Below, piece by piece: positions 12,186-23,126 of a stretch of DNA of 64,000 bases. Under the pieces are notes generated by a model. The model did no database searches, was not told the origin of the DNA, and saw nothing but the letters and a program-made list of their open reading frames with translations. Every line of letters begins with the position of its first letter. Positions within the stretch are counted from its first letter, which is position 1. Location: assembly GCA_030435675.1 (NCBI GenBank), contig CM059622.1, positions 2,604,001 to 2,668,000 of the forward strand, in the 5' to 3' direction. This stretch comes from Steinernema hermaphroditum. Taxonomy: Eukaryota > Nematoda > Chromadorea > Rhabditida > Steinernematidae. The translations under genes and the position numbers were made by a program.

Positions 12186-12641
12186 CTAGCAAGACCCTCC
12201 AACACAGCATCGAGCTCGACAATCCTGAAGTAACAGCTGAAGTTCTTGCTACATGTACGCGGTGCTACCTGGAGGCTACCGAACACGTTTGGCGCCGTGT
12301 GGCTTACGGTAACGCCATACATGATCGTGCATGCCGAGATTTTGCAATTGTACGTGTAGAACGGCTGTATGAAGCCTCTGAAGAACATCGTGTCCGGGAC
12401 TTGCATGAAACATTCCGGATGAGGCGTTCTTCGTGATTGACCGGGATCCCCATTGTTCGACGGTTCTAGGTGGGTATTCGGTAGCTATTAGAGAATATTT
12501 CCAAAAACGGTTACTTGCATCTTGCTTGCCGGCGAACATGAAGGAGAACTTATTCCAGTGACGAATGCGGATCTGAGGAGGATGACTCCCGGTGTAGACA
12601 AGAAGAGATGACAGCAGATATATGAAGAGAGGGACCTTCAT
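12186..12641 (-). CDS. possible small secreted Cys-rich protein, 119 aa
   Basis: Exons 12515..12641, 12269..12465 and 12186..12224 join by GT-AG introns of 49 and 44 bp with matching phases (1, then 0). The product starts with a clear signal peptide (MKVPLFIYLLSSLLVYTGS). The mature part contains PECFMQVPDTMFF, YNCKISACTIMYG and a terminal DCRARCCVGGSC, giving seven cysteines in the last half. The 'C-x3-C' followed by a Cys-rich end is loosely like the tail of a zona pellucida (ZP) domain, but there is too little to assign one. The consistent splice phases support a real gene; function is unknown. Confidence 0.4.
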
Positions 12642-15544
12642 GGTGGCCTGAAAATGGCGACTCAGTTTTACTTTTCAATTAAACCGCGGCATAAAGATCT
12701 TCATCCCGCCATAAGAGAATACCCTGTTGGTTGGAAAACAATAGAGGGGGAGATTTGACCTATTCTTTTTCAAAATGTCATGGAAAGTTTGCTGTTTTTC
12801 GCCACAATGTTATGGTTTGACAGGATAACATGGACATGGGAATTCCGAAAGGTTCTGAGCTTCTGTGCTCTGATCATTTACTCTGTGCTATGAAAAATGT
12901 AAAAAAAAAAGACAAAAGCAAAGGGTTCCTCTGTAAAGCAGTATAATTAGCGTGAAGAAGTTATAAAAACACGTAAACCAACGAAACTGAATATGTACCA
13001 AAGGATGCTGTACAAAATACTAACTATGACTGTGCGAGAGAGCATTTTTAATGGTGTAGAGTAGTTCAGAATATGTGTCGGCCTCGCCACAATCTATTAC
13101 ACCTCGACTATTAGGACGAGGCCCTACTTGCATGCATGAACTCCCTTAGAGGTACCCCTCTACGTTTTTTGAAGCGGCCCTGAGTTCGGAGATGGCATCA
13201 GGGCCATGTACATCGTTTGCTCTACAATCTGCTCTGTCAATGCTCCCGCCTGCAGAACCTGGGCATTGAAACTAACGCCTTCACATCTACACATATTTTA
13301 TCTACACTTTCTAGATGTGATGTTCTTTTTCCTTCGCGCATTTGCTTCGTTGTGTCGTCTTGATTATTCTACTAGCCACTGAAAAATCTATATACGTCAG
13401 CATCAGTGATTGTCTGAACTTAACCTGTGGTAAGTATTTTGCCACTGTCCAACACTGGGTGTCATCCGAGTTCTTCTCTACGTGCCCCATGTGTCCCGGG
13501 ATTGCACTGTCGCGACAAACGTGTCTGCGACTTTTTGTGTCCTCTTTTCTGTTGATTGGTCTATTAATTCCAAAGCATTGCAGTTCTAACTGTTTGTTAT
13601 CCAGCAAGAAGTTACCGGAAGACGCGACAACATCAGAAGTCTCCTAGTCTACGCCTTGGCCTCGCCACGAAGTGTCTTTCAAACGCAGCATATTCGAAAA
13701 AATCTACCGTAGCGACGCGTTAAGTCTGAAAACGTTTGAGCGCGAAACGAGAAGTTGGAGCCGGAACGCGAAGCGTATGAGCGACTGAAGGCTGAACCTG
13801 ATCGCTGCGACACGAAGCGTGACTGAAGAACGCCGAGAAAAACTTGGACCGTTGTGATTCTGTGTATGCAAAAGGTCTTGTATTTGGACTTGCTTGTGAT
13901 CAGCATTCCATTGTAACTGTGCTCAGTGACGGTAAACTGTTAACTGTACACCGTTTCGTTGTTTTATCTGTGGTCGACGTTGTATTGTTGCGTGCCACTA
14001 TCGCCTTGATCCTCTTCGTCATCCAGGACGAACGATTATCGCTCTACCACGGAAACTTAGGCCGACAGCATTCGGGGTGAGTATTGTGCTGCAGTCTTGT
14101 AGATTTACCGCGTGGCGGCAGCGGTTTGCGTACTTAGCGTGGCTTTGCGCACTCTGTTGTTTTGGGCGAGCGTTCACTGCAGGTTGTATAACCGAGTGCG
14201 TGGATCTTACTACGTGGATCTTACTAAAACATAAATAAGTGGGCTGACCCTTTGCTCCACGTTGATTTGCTTCATCGAAAATTCGTGCTTTGAGAATCCA
14301 TTAACTACGTCTATCTTTCGATAGGATTCTACTGATTGCGATACCATTTCAATCGTGCGCTTCCCGGAATATGTTTAGGTATAGTTTGTTTTCGTTTTTT
14401 CCTCGTTTTAAATATGTGTACGGCTGATTCCTTAAAGCAATTGAAAGAACAGCTGTTCCCGTTGACAACAACATAATCGTAAATCTAGTTAACGAGCACA
14501 TCCAACTAGAGCTAGAGCTTTGATAACTAGTCGTAAATGGAAGTTTTTTCTTGCCCCATATTTACGATTGGCAGTCAATAGTCTAAGGGCTTTGAGTAGA
14601 TAATATTTTGATTGATATGAGCTACGAGTACCGCCTCACTTACGAAAACACACGGCGTCACTTCCAATTGTCTTCGACGCCATCTATTTCTCCTAATAAC
14701 GATGAGTTGCACGACCTTCATCGGAGAATTTGAGTCACCTTTTTCGACTCGACTTTTAAATAAAATACCGTTTGAAACTCGATGACTCGGCATTTTTTGA
14801 CTCAAATACAAACTCTAATGAGAAGTCTACTTGTCGAATATTTCTTGAAGTTGAGGAGTCAAAGCCGACTTCCCGACGTTTTTCACATTCTTCTTCATGC
14901 ATTCACTCAAACTTATTCACCTGGTCATTAATTTTTCCGGGAAACTAATTCACTATTGTTTTGGGCGTAAGCATCATTTCCAACGAAAATGTGATTTGCC
15001 AATTACCATACCATCTGCAGAGCAATTAGATGCCGGTATATAACGGCACCCCTGTTCTCATTGTTCGAAGCAGTGACACCGATAAGTCCGAAAACGAACT
15101 CGAGGCTCGGGCTCGTGTCATGTTTTTTTTCTATCAAAATGTCGTACCAAAACAAAGAATTTCGAGTATACCCACTTCCATTTGTAACAGGTGATTACAG
15201 TGGACTCTTTGCGCACTCTTTCATATGTGTTTTAGTGATTACTAGCTGCATACTGGCATAAAAATGAGCGAATGAGACGATAACACTATCAACTTCCAAC
15301 TTTCCTGCCAAAATTTGGAGTTAAATTCGGATTGGACTCGAGACTCGATGAGTCCAGCCCATTTTTGCGAGTCCAGACTCGGACTGGGACTCGTTTGAAT
15401 TTCGGACTCGGCATCATTGGCCTGAGGCTTTGCCGTTGTGATGCACTTTTCCGATTCAATGTGTGTAATCAAGCACTCAAGCATATTCAAGCACATGATT
15501 ATAATATATCACATGAGTCTATAATCAAGCACATGATTTCAGCC
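12642..15544. other. gene-poor stretch with GACTCG-rich tracts
   Basis: An open plus frame at 13321-13647 with several cysteines and hydrophobic patches (LLRCVVLIILLAT near its start) lacks an ATG in a good context and is not called. GACTCG/CGAGTC-rich degenerate tracts lie at about 14700-14880 and 15330-15410 and match the motif content of the foldback element at 49682-50082. Confidence 0.35.
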
Positions 15545-17375
15545 ATGATTCCTCTTCAACTGGAGATCATGTACCTCCTCATCGGCGTCCCATCGCTTGT
15601 CTTCTACGCCATCCTAATTGTGTCCCTTCTGAAGCGCACTAACAAGGAAGTGTTCGGCTTCGCCTTCTACCGCATCTTCGCCTTTGTTAGCGTTATGGTA
15701 GTGTCGAAAAACTTACTTTCCATTAATCACTTTTCGTTCAGGACTTTATGTGCTACATCACAAACACTGTAGGCCTTCGTATGGCTATGTGTCCCACATT
15801 CAGTTTCATCTACGCGAACTTCCAGCGCTCATTTGCTACCAAAATGATATATTTTTCGGCATTCTTCTTTCCGTACGGTCAGCTGTTTGGCCAACTGCTG
15901 ATCACGGCTAATCGCTTCTCGGCCGTGGCGGTCCCTTCCAGGCATAAACAGGTAGAGGATCTTGCTGAATACCTCTTCATATGTATACTAAGTTCTGGCG
16001 TAAGTACTACGTCGTCGGTATCGCATTAGCCATCAGTCTTTCACTCGCCTGTACGTGGCAAAACCTTGCATCCAACGCTCAGTTCATGCGCCACGAAGTC
16101 GAAGGAACTACAGAGGTCTTCTTTACGCTCATGTTCGATCAGGTAAGGTTCTTGATAGAAGCTGCAGAATTCGAGCCCTAGATCACTGTTTTTAAAATAG
16201 AGTCACTTATTTTAAAATAGAGTCACTTCTATTGAAGTGAATGGACGTAACATCTAATTACAACTGATGGCAAAGCAATAAACAATAAGAAGATGTTCGA
16301 GTAATGCTTTTAATGACGGTCTTTCCCACACAACGATAAATGAATTATACGACATGAAAACTATGTCTTGGAAGGTATAAAAGCCGTTTGAAATTGGGTA
16401 ACACAAAGGTTTAAAATTAGTACTCTCTTGCTAAATACGCGTAAAAGTTTATGACACCATAACAATGTGCAAAACAAGAATATCACAACCCCGTAAAGCT
16501 CGCAAGGACCACTCTACGTGGTGATACAGTTGAGTAGGGGCTGAGCAGATGCGACCACCCGATGGAATTGAGGGAGTGATCGTAGCCGTGAGTCACGGAC
16601 TCAGAAATCAAAATTCATCGCCTCAGAGAACGAGATCGAAGACGATCTTCATCGAGAACATAGAGGTGACCGCCGTCTACTGCGGTCTCAGGACACGGTC
16701 CTGAAACTATAGGAGGATGTGGCTGCAAATTTTGTAAAATTCTCATGGACACTTCTAAGGTGATTTTTATCAACGTCCAAAGAACGAATTAAGTGACTTT
16801 TTGAACAAACTAACTTATTTAAAGCTAGCAGAACGATTATATTGGACGCCTTTAACAATGATGAAATGTATCCTAAACATTCTTTCAGGAAAGCGTTTGG
16901 ATAATCGACAATCCGCCCGAATACAACAGTATCGTGTCTGCAGCTCTTAGCATCCTCGTCTCCTTGATCCAATTCGCCCTCAATTCGGTTACTATTATAA
17001 TCATCATTCGTCAAAGAAAAGGCACGGAGAGTAGTTCTGTGGCGAACAATATGCCCAAACCCGAGCTGAATCTCTTCTTTCTATCACTGATAATGTTCGT
17101 TCTTGGCCTCATGGCCGGGGCATATCAGGTTTGTTTAAAGACAGCCTACTGTTCACAGGTGGTTCTAGGTTGGCGTCACAGTGCTGCTGTTCATGAAGAC
17201 CGAAGCGATAGTCGCGTATCTGGACTACTACCTGCTTGTGTATGACGTCAGCAACTTGTCACCCCCCTACCTTCTCATGATAATGAGCGCCACCGCGCGA
17301 AAAACTTTCCTCGATTCGGTTGGTTTCAGGAAGAAGAAGGAAGTTTCTACGGTTCCCTTGTTTGTAACGAGATGA
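15545..17375 (+). CDS. Srg-type 7TM chemoreceptor C
   Basis: Exons 15545..15697, 15742..15951, 15993..16142, 16889..17128 and 17169..17375 join in phase 0 to 319 aa. The third intron is 746 bp and looks repeat-derived. It starts [20 protein letters not shown]1 ends [17 protein letters not shown]. Exon 2 has [12 protein letters not shown] and ends [14 protein letters not shown]. Exon 3 starts [12 protein letters not shown]. Exon 5 holds the TM7 motif [19 protein letters not shown]. Junction positions are the same as in B, D, E and F. The TM3 end shows AVPS where the other four-intron copies have AFP(A/L). An upstream in-frame ATG exists (MISAMIPLQ), but the shorter start fits the paralogues. 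Confidence 0.85.
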
Positions 17376-17925
17376 CCGCATGATCGGTCGTAGCTGTGTG
17401 AATGAATTCATAATTTTAACAAATTCATAATAAACAGTCACAATAAAAATTTTTGGGTCTTTCATTTGTGTTCCCAGCGATCGGTCGTGTCGCCCACTCG
17501 CTCTCTCTCTCTGAGGCTGTCTGAGCCGACTGAGTTGAGTGAGCGGTCGTTCTCGGCCGTCGCTGTTGGCGCAATGATCGCCTCGACTCCCAGAAGGCCT
17601 CGAAAAGCCGTAGTTCCAACGTCTCGCAAAGAATATCGTAATCACTATCCGACTCAATCGTGCTTTCCTCCTATCCGTCCACTGCCGCGACTCTACCGGA
17701 ACCCACAACTTCACCGCTTGATGTCAATCCACCTCGTTTTCCCACCACCTCATTGCTTGCGGATTCAGCTCTTCGCCGCTTCTAAACCCGCGCATACTAA
17801 AATTGCAATGTTCTACGCGGATGTTGTCTGTTCCACCGAAGAAAAAATAAGACCAGCAGCAAGGATCGGGATGAGACACAGTTGCAAGAGTCTTTACAAA
17901 CGTTACTGAACACTTGCAAATTTGA
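17376..17925. other. unassigned stretch
   Basis: A plus-strand open frame of 147 codons (17466-17909) is rich in Ser, Arg and Pro and has no recognisable domain. It could be Gag-like debris of the retroelement that follows, but nothing proves it. Confidence 0.2.
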
Positions 17926-18367
17926 ATCAATCAAACGAATGGTTCTTATTCTGTTAGCTTTGAGCAAATTTGGAATCCTTTGAATTTTCCCGATCGTCTT
18001 TACAAATGAAGCGCTTTGAGGCTTGTTTCGAACACGCCGAGATCGCTGCTTCACACTTCACACTGTAAACGGGTCAGCAAGCACACAATAGAACCACTGT
18101 TTTCCATTTAATAAGTTTTTGGAAAGTTTTTCTACCCGAAATAGAGAAATTCTCCATGACTTACATGTGTGACGAGATAGTAATGCTGACCCGTTCTAGC
18201 ATGGCCACAGATCGGAAGCGATACATTTACACAAAGAACAAGAAACATAAAAAAACATTTAGTGTGCCAAGACCAATAGAACATGTCTTCCTCGGTATTT
18301 CGAGACCATTTTTCAATTTTCTGTAAGTTACCTAACTAGCTTTGGAAATGCTTATTGTATTATTTTC
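17926..18367 (+). repeat. long direct repeat, copy 1
   Basis: Near-identical to 22699-23126 over its whole length (442 versus 428 bp), with small indels in the first 170 bp and very few differences after that. It includes a conserved open segment reading MTYMCDEIVMLTRSSMATD. Copy 1 precedes Gag-like sequence and copy 2 precedes integrase sequence, so it is probably part of a retroelement family or a segmental duplication. It lacks TG...CA ends and target duplications, so I do not call it an LTR. Confidence 0.6.
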
Positions 18368-18628
18368 TTTAAATTTTAATGAATTTATTGGTCTTGGGAT
18401 CTCGTCTGATCAGCCGCACAGTGGAGAACACCAAGCCGAATGCCGACAGATGATGGAGAAACACCGCGTCCACAGCGGATGTCAGCTGAACGCGGGAAGG
18501 TGCGTCCGCTTGAAGGAACCCTTCATTTGGACCATGCATCGTTTTTGTCGCTTACAGCGACTTTTCTCTTTGTTAATCATGCAAATCATCATCCCATCAT
18601 ATTTCCCCAGACGATTATTTAGATTCAG

Positions 18629-18892
18629 ATGGGATCATCCAGTGACCCGATCTTATCAGATCCAACAGATGGGACCAAAAGCAGAGGCCGCGCCAGAAGA
18701 GGTGCCAAGGACCTCTTCACAGTCGGCTCCGCCTCCTCACAAGCCAATCCCCCAGACCGCCCGTCAACCACAGCTCAGTCATCTAGGATCATCCACTCGA
18801 AGGCAGACGGTCTGGATGACCGCCGTCTGCTGGTTCACTTGTGTAATAATCGTGTCCTTGTGTATCGTGTAACCCGAGAAATAAAGGTTTAA
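18629..18892 (+). pseudogene. retroelement-associated open frame upstream of the SL1 copy
   Basis: An 87-codon frame starts MGSSSDPILSDPTDGTKSRG and is rich in Ser, Arg and Pro. It ends at a TAA that lies inside the SL1 copy and is in the same frame as the Gag-like ORF that follows. It may be the N-terminal part of that Gag-like protein, or leader sequence. An AATAAA lies at 18880-18885. No family is recognised. Confidence 0.3.
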
Positions 18893-18907
18893 TTACCCAA
18901 GTTTGAG
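18886..18907 (+). other. exact 22-nt copy of nematode SL1 spliced leader sequence
   Basis: The sequence begins GGTTTAATTACCC and ends AAGTTTGAG, matching SL1 at all 22 positions as I know it. It is followed by GTGTTAAATC rather than the GTAAAC donor and stem-loops of an SL RNA gene. No Sm-binding site (A-U4-6-G type) is seen in the next 100 bases, so it is not a functional SL RNA gene. The best reading is a scar from reverse transcription of a trans-spliced transcript. Confidence 0.7.
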
Positions 18908-19465
18908 GTGTTAAATCAAGTCCCGCGTGGCAACAGAGCAACTACAACAACCCACTACAAAAACTCCGTAGCGTCACCACTGCCTCCATCACAATCGCTG
19001 GAAACCCCTCCGCCGCACAGTTTTGACCGGACCTGCACTCACTCTAAAAAGGGAGTGTATGAAGCTTACCTCTCGAAGAGAGCGGTGGTAATTGAAGAAC
19101 CGCAAGCCGCGCTGATCTTCGCACAGCCGGAGTGCATCTCTGACTTGTGCACTCGAGGAGCCAGGGTTATGGAAAATGATCTCTTAACAACTCGCACCAC
19201 TCGTGTGCAGTGTGCCTTCTGTGGAGGTCGAGGAGAACATTTCTCCAATCAATGTAAGAAGTGCTGCACACTAATTCAGCGAATCCACATCCAACAAGCC
19301 AAGGGAATTTGCACTCATTGTGTCACTATTCACCCAGGCACATGCAGGTGGCACGGCAATAACTCATGTAAGGCGTGCAGAAAAGACCATCGTCATGCAT
19401 TTTGCTCATGGACCACTCAAACAACGGATAACGCCCTCCAGGATCTCCTGGACGAAAGAGAATAG
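18908..19465 (+). pseudogene. Gag-like zinc-knuckle protein of a BEL/Pao-type retroelement (fragment)
   Basis: The open frame directly continues from the SL1 copy and has no ATG at its start. Its C-terminal half has a Cys/His array: VQCAFCGGRGEHFSNQC, then ICTHCVTIHPGTC, then CKACRKDHRHAFC. This CxxC...H...C / CxxC...H...C / CxxC...H..FC layout is typical of the Gag-Pol nucleocapsid region of nematode BEL/Pao elements, which binds element RNA. The upstream part is Pro/Ser-rich. Protease and RT do not follow in frame, so it is a fragment. It lies inside the receptor cluster, just upstream of the inverted receptor D. Confidence 0.55.
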
Positions 19466-19709
19466 CAAGGACACTCATGGATCAGCTCGAATTCGAGCTC
19501 CAACAAGCAGAATCAGCCATCGTACCCACGCCATTCCAAGGCGGTGGGAATGTCGCGAAACGACTTTAATTTGTTATCCAGTCTTTTTTAATTACAATGT
19601 TTATCTAGTATGACAGTGTTTATGACAGTGTTTATGACTATGAGAGTTGTTTACGAACTTCCTGAACGCCTCCTGACTTCACATCCGGATTCTGGCAGAT
19701 TCCCATGGC

Positions 19710-19860
19710 CAACGAAGACGTATAGAAGACAGCTTTCGTCACTTTCCTTAAACTCTTCGAATTTCTCCGAATGCCGTTTGGCCTCTGTGGAGCACCATCT
19801 ACCTTTCTATCAACGCACTATCAACATGACCTGGGCGGGATAATCCTTTGAAGAACCTCT
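19710..19860 (+). pseudogene. Ty3/gypsy-type reverse transcriptase fragment
   Basis: In one frame the sequence reads KTAFVT.. then FEFLRMPFGLCGAPSTF, the RT domain motif preceding the catalytic YxDD region in Ty3-like elements. Nothing recognisable remains on either side and no YxDD follows. It is a short relic. Confidence 0.6.
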
Positions 19861-20337
19861 TGAGAGGAAAAACAAGGAAGACCCGAAGGGGCCTAATTCC
19901 ACCCTAATCGAGCTGTCATGCGACGCGCGTGTAAACCGTTACATGCGCATCAACCCAATAAAAGGAGCAGGAAGGAGGATCACGAATTCATTCATTCGTG
20001 TGTGTATGATTAGCATATGTGCATTGTCTCCTCTCCGCTCTACATAAATAATCTGTAACGAGTCGCGTTTAGTCAGTTAGTCCGCTACACCAGTCGCTCT
20101 GAAGGAATAGGGAGAAGAGCGTCCAGCCGACCTCCTCTTCTTGCCCCTTTATGACAGAGCGAAGTAACACTTGTAAGGCGTGTGGCAAAGAGCAACCGAT
20201 GAGACATGAATGACAGGCTTGAATATATGTTAACAAAACGTCACTTAGATCTTTCAATGACACACCCCAATATTTTATATTCAAATGCACTCAAATTTCC
20301 ATTTTTGTGGGGAACTTCCATCTAACCAAGTGATGTT

Positions 20338-21901
20338 TCAGTGATTGGATGACATCGTTCTGGAGAAGAGCTGAACCGTCGCATTCTCTTTCGGCTTTTT
20401 CAATCCAAACATTTCAAAGACCGCCCTTCGTGCCGACGCGCTGACAAAGCACAGAAGGTACGGCGGCGATAGGTTGTTCAGGTCGGAGACCCACAGATAA
20501 TTATCGATGAAACCGACGATCAATTCACTTTCCATAAAGAGTAGAACAGTGACAGTGAACTGTGACATGAACATCCTGAATGAACATCCTGAACAAGAAA
20601 AACAGCTCACATTATAGGCAGCCATTGTAAAACTGATCAGGAACATCGCCAAGGAGATGATGAAGAGGTTCACTTCGGTCTTTAGGAGTTGTTTGTCCGA
20701 TTCTGTCTGGTTGATAGTTTTCCGTTTCCGGATGAGAACGACAAGGGTGATTGAGTTGAGGGTGAGTTGGAAAAGCACACCTAATGTGCTGATGCTTATA
20801 GCGATGATGCTGGTGAGCATGAGTGGCTGTCCCATTATGGAAAAAGTGATCTGGAAAGGGGTTAATAATCTAATGGGAGCATAGCCCTGCTGCGCAATTA
20901 GACCCTAAACAGCACAGTTCGGTTTATAGCTCCCGTGCGGAAGTGGAAATGTAGTCAGAGGGCAGATGGGCGTCTTGCAAAAAAAATTTTTCCCAAAACG
21001 GTGCGCTCCGGAAAGCACAGAATTCTTTGCAAGCGGCGCGATTTGAGGTCTGCGATTGGAAAGCATTGAATGCTTTCGAACATGATATAGCTCCCGGAAA
21101 TTGGAATGATAATCGAGGGCCAGGCGGGTGGAACTACGACTGGTTTCCTGATGTTTCATAACTTCTGGGAGTGACTGCTCATTCGAGCTACTCGGGAAAC
21201 TTCAGAAAGAGCGAACAGACGACCCGATCGATCGCCTTCGATACAAATGAATCTTCGTCCATTCATGCTTTACACCACTTATTTTCTTCAGTACCCATAA
21301 AGCTTACATCATCCATGAAGAAGGTGAAGAAATACAGGTCAGTTCCCTCGATGTCGTGCTTGTTGAAGTGAGCCTCCGAAATCACCAGATATCCCGAAAA
21401 GGCAATAGCCAGGAACAAGGCCATAGCGATGCAGTGAATGTAGTGTTTCCGCCAAAACTAGTCATTCTTGTTATTGTGGAAGTGGAGTCGTTGATACCTT
21501 GTGATGCTTTAGGGGAAATGTGACTGCTGTAAATCGATTGACTGTGATGAGAGACTGTCCAAATGTCAGAAAGTAACTGCAGAAGAACACAACAGAATGC
21601 AGTATTCTCGCTGCGACGGCAGAATTGAAGCCGTCGTAAAGGAAATTGAACGTTGGGCACAGGGCAAATCGCGTTGAAATGGTATTTGTGACATAGCTTA
21701 GGCAATCCTTTGAACATCTATCATTCGAGCCCCTTATTTCAAGCTTACCACGGCGCATATGACGGCGAAGATACGGTAGAAAGGACGCCCAAACACTTCT
21801 TTGTTGGAGTGCCTCAACAGTGAGACGATGAGAATCACATAGAAGATGAGGGACGGGATGCCGATGGCCAGATATATCACTTCGATGTAGAGCGATATCA
21901 T
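20338..21901 (-). CDS. Srg-type 7TM chemoreceptor D (inverted member)
   Basis: Minus-strand exons are 21749..21901, 21498..21707, 21308..21457, 20611..20850 and 20338..20559, all phase 0, giving 324 aa. It starts MISLYIEVIYLAIGIPSL. Exon 2 begins DCLSYVTNTIS and ends NRFTAVTFPLKHHK. Exon 3 begins FWRKHYIHCIAMAL. Exon 4 (ITFSIMGQPLMLTSII) carries TM5, the basic loop and TM6. Exon 5 has [20 protein letters not shown]. The third intron is 457 bp and contains a partial internal duplication ('atagctcccg.' units). The fourth intron contains a tandem duplicate GGATGTTCATTCA that offers alternative acceptors; the last one (TCACAG) restores the paralogue alignment. It is the only cluster member on the minus strand. 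Confidence 0.82.
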
Positions 21902-21999
21902 GAGAAAAGACAGGAGTTAGAATGGTGTAGATGTTGAGCAAACCGCACAGCTCAGTTTCATGTTTATTGTTTCCCCTGGACAGGTGCTTATTCATTATT

Positions 22000-22698
22000 A
22001 TGGTGAATTATAATAATGAAATAATTTGGCGATAATAATGAAAACAAGAGAGGAAATATTGTGTCATAACAGGAATCTGCCAGGCGCAGCGGTTGGTGAA
22101 CAGAGTGGGAACCAATCATCAGACAGCGCAGACTTAGGTGTTGTAGAACATCTTCGGCGGCTTCCGGGAGTGGAAAGGGGTGATTCCATTGGAGGCGCAA
22201 CGTTTCAGCACAAAGAGAGAAGTGGGAACCATCAGCAGAGCATTTCGATTTCTATAGCCATGTTCATAATCGAAAATGGCTCATATTCGTGAACCATAAA
22301 CGAGAACTAACAAGGAGAGGTCCCAAACTGTCCCTTTGGCAAAACTCGACTCAAAACATGGCCCTAAAGCACTGACCATGCCGGAGGTCCAGCAACGTCA
22401 GTCGAAAGTGAGAAACTCTTCTCCTTAGCATCACTGGCTCTCACCAATCTTCGAAAGTCAATGACATCCGGAAGTCTCAAAAAGCTGCTATCTCTAAAGT
22501 CAAACCGAGTTCTGGAAGGCGTTGCCGAAGAAACTGTTTAGCATATTTCGGGCTCACTTTAATCGACAGGAGCCTAAGCCGTCCTGGTTGTTAGGTCTCT
22601 TCTAAAAAATGATGTAAAAGCTCGGCTGCCGCTCGCCCGCAGTCCAAATTTGCAGACATGTTCGTTCACCTTTACTAAGGTGGCTCGTGCCCATCGTT
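22000..22698. other. intergenic stretch, nothing supported
   Basis: Open frames here are short and have no recognisable motif. Composition resembles decayed repeat. Confidence 0.3.
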
Positions 22699-23126
22699 AT
22701 CAATCAAACGAACGATCTTATTCTGTTAGTTTTGAGCAAATTTGGAATCCTTCGAATTTTCCCGATCAAAAATGAAGCGCTTTGAGGCTTGCTTCGAACA
22801 CATCGAGATCACTGCTTCGTACTGTTAACAGGTCAGCAATCACACAATAGAACCACTGTTTTCCATTTAATAAGTTCTTGGAAAGTTTTTCTACCCGAAA
22901 TAGAGAAATTCTCCATGACTTACATGTGTGACGAGATAGTAATGCTGACCCGTTCTAGCATGGCCACAGATCGGAAGCGATACATTTACACAAAGAACAA
23001 GAAACATAAAAAAACATTTAGTGTGCCAAGACCAATAGAACATGTCTTCCTCGGTATTTCGAGACCACTTTTCAATTTTCTGTACGTTGCCTAACTAGCT
23101 TTGGAAATGCTTATTGTATTATTTTC
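22699..23126 (+). repeat. long direct repeat, copy 2
   Basis: Partner of 17926-18367 in the same orientation, 4.77 kb away. The two copies flank receptor D, the SL1 copy and Gag/RT debris. Copy 2 runs straight into the integrase-containing frame. Confidence 0.6.

Noticed and set aside
13311..13647. Cys-containing frames on both strands at 13.3-13.6 kb
   Set aside because: Both strands are open over the same stretch, neither shows a signal peptide with a supported ATG, and no splice partner was found.
17466..17909. 147-codon plus-strand frame as a gene
   Set aside because: Ser/Arg/Pro-rich with no domain, overlapped by minus-strand frames, and next to repeat sequence; treated as unassigned.
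18886..18985. SL1 RNA gene
   Set aside because: Only the 22-nt leader matches. The donor is GTGTTA, no Sm site or stem-loops follow, and a coding frame continues directly.
17926..23126. A single LTR retrotransposon with 430-bp LTRs enclosing receptor D
   Set aside because: The repeats lack TG...CA ends, target duplications and an adjacent primer-binding site, and a different LTR-like sequence follows the integrase.
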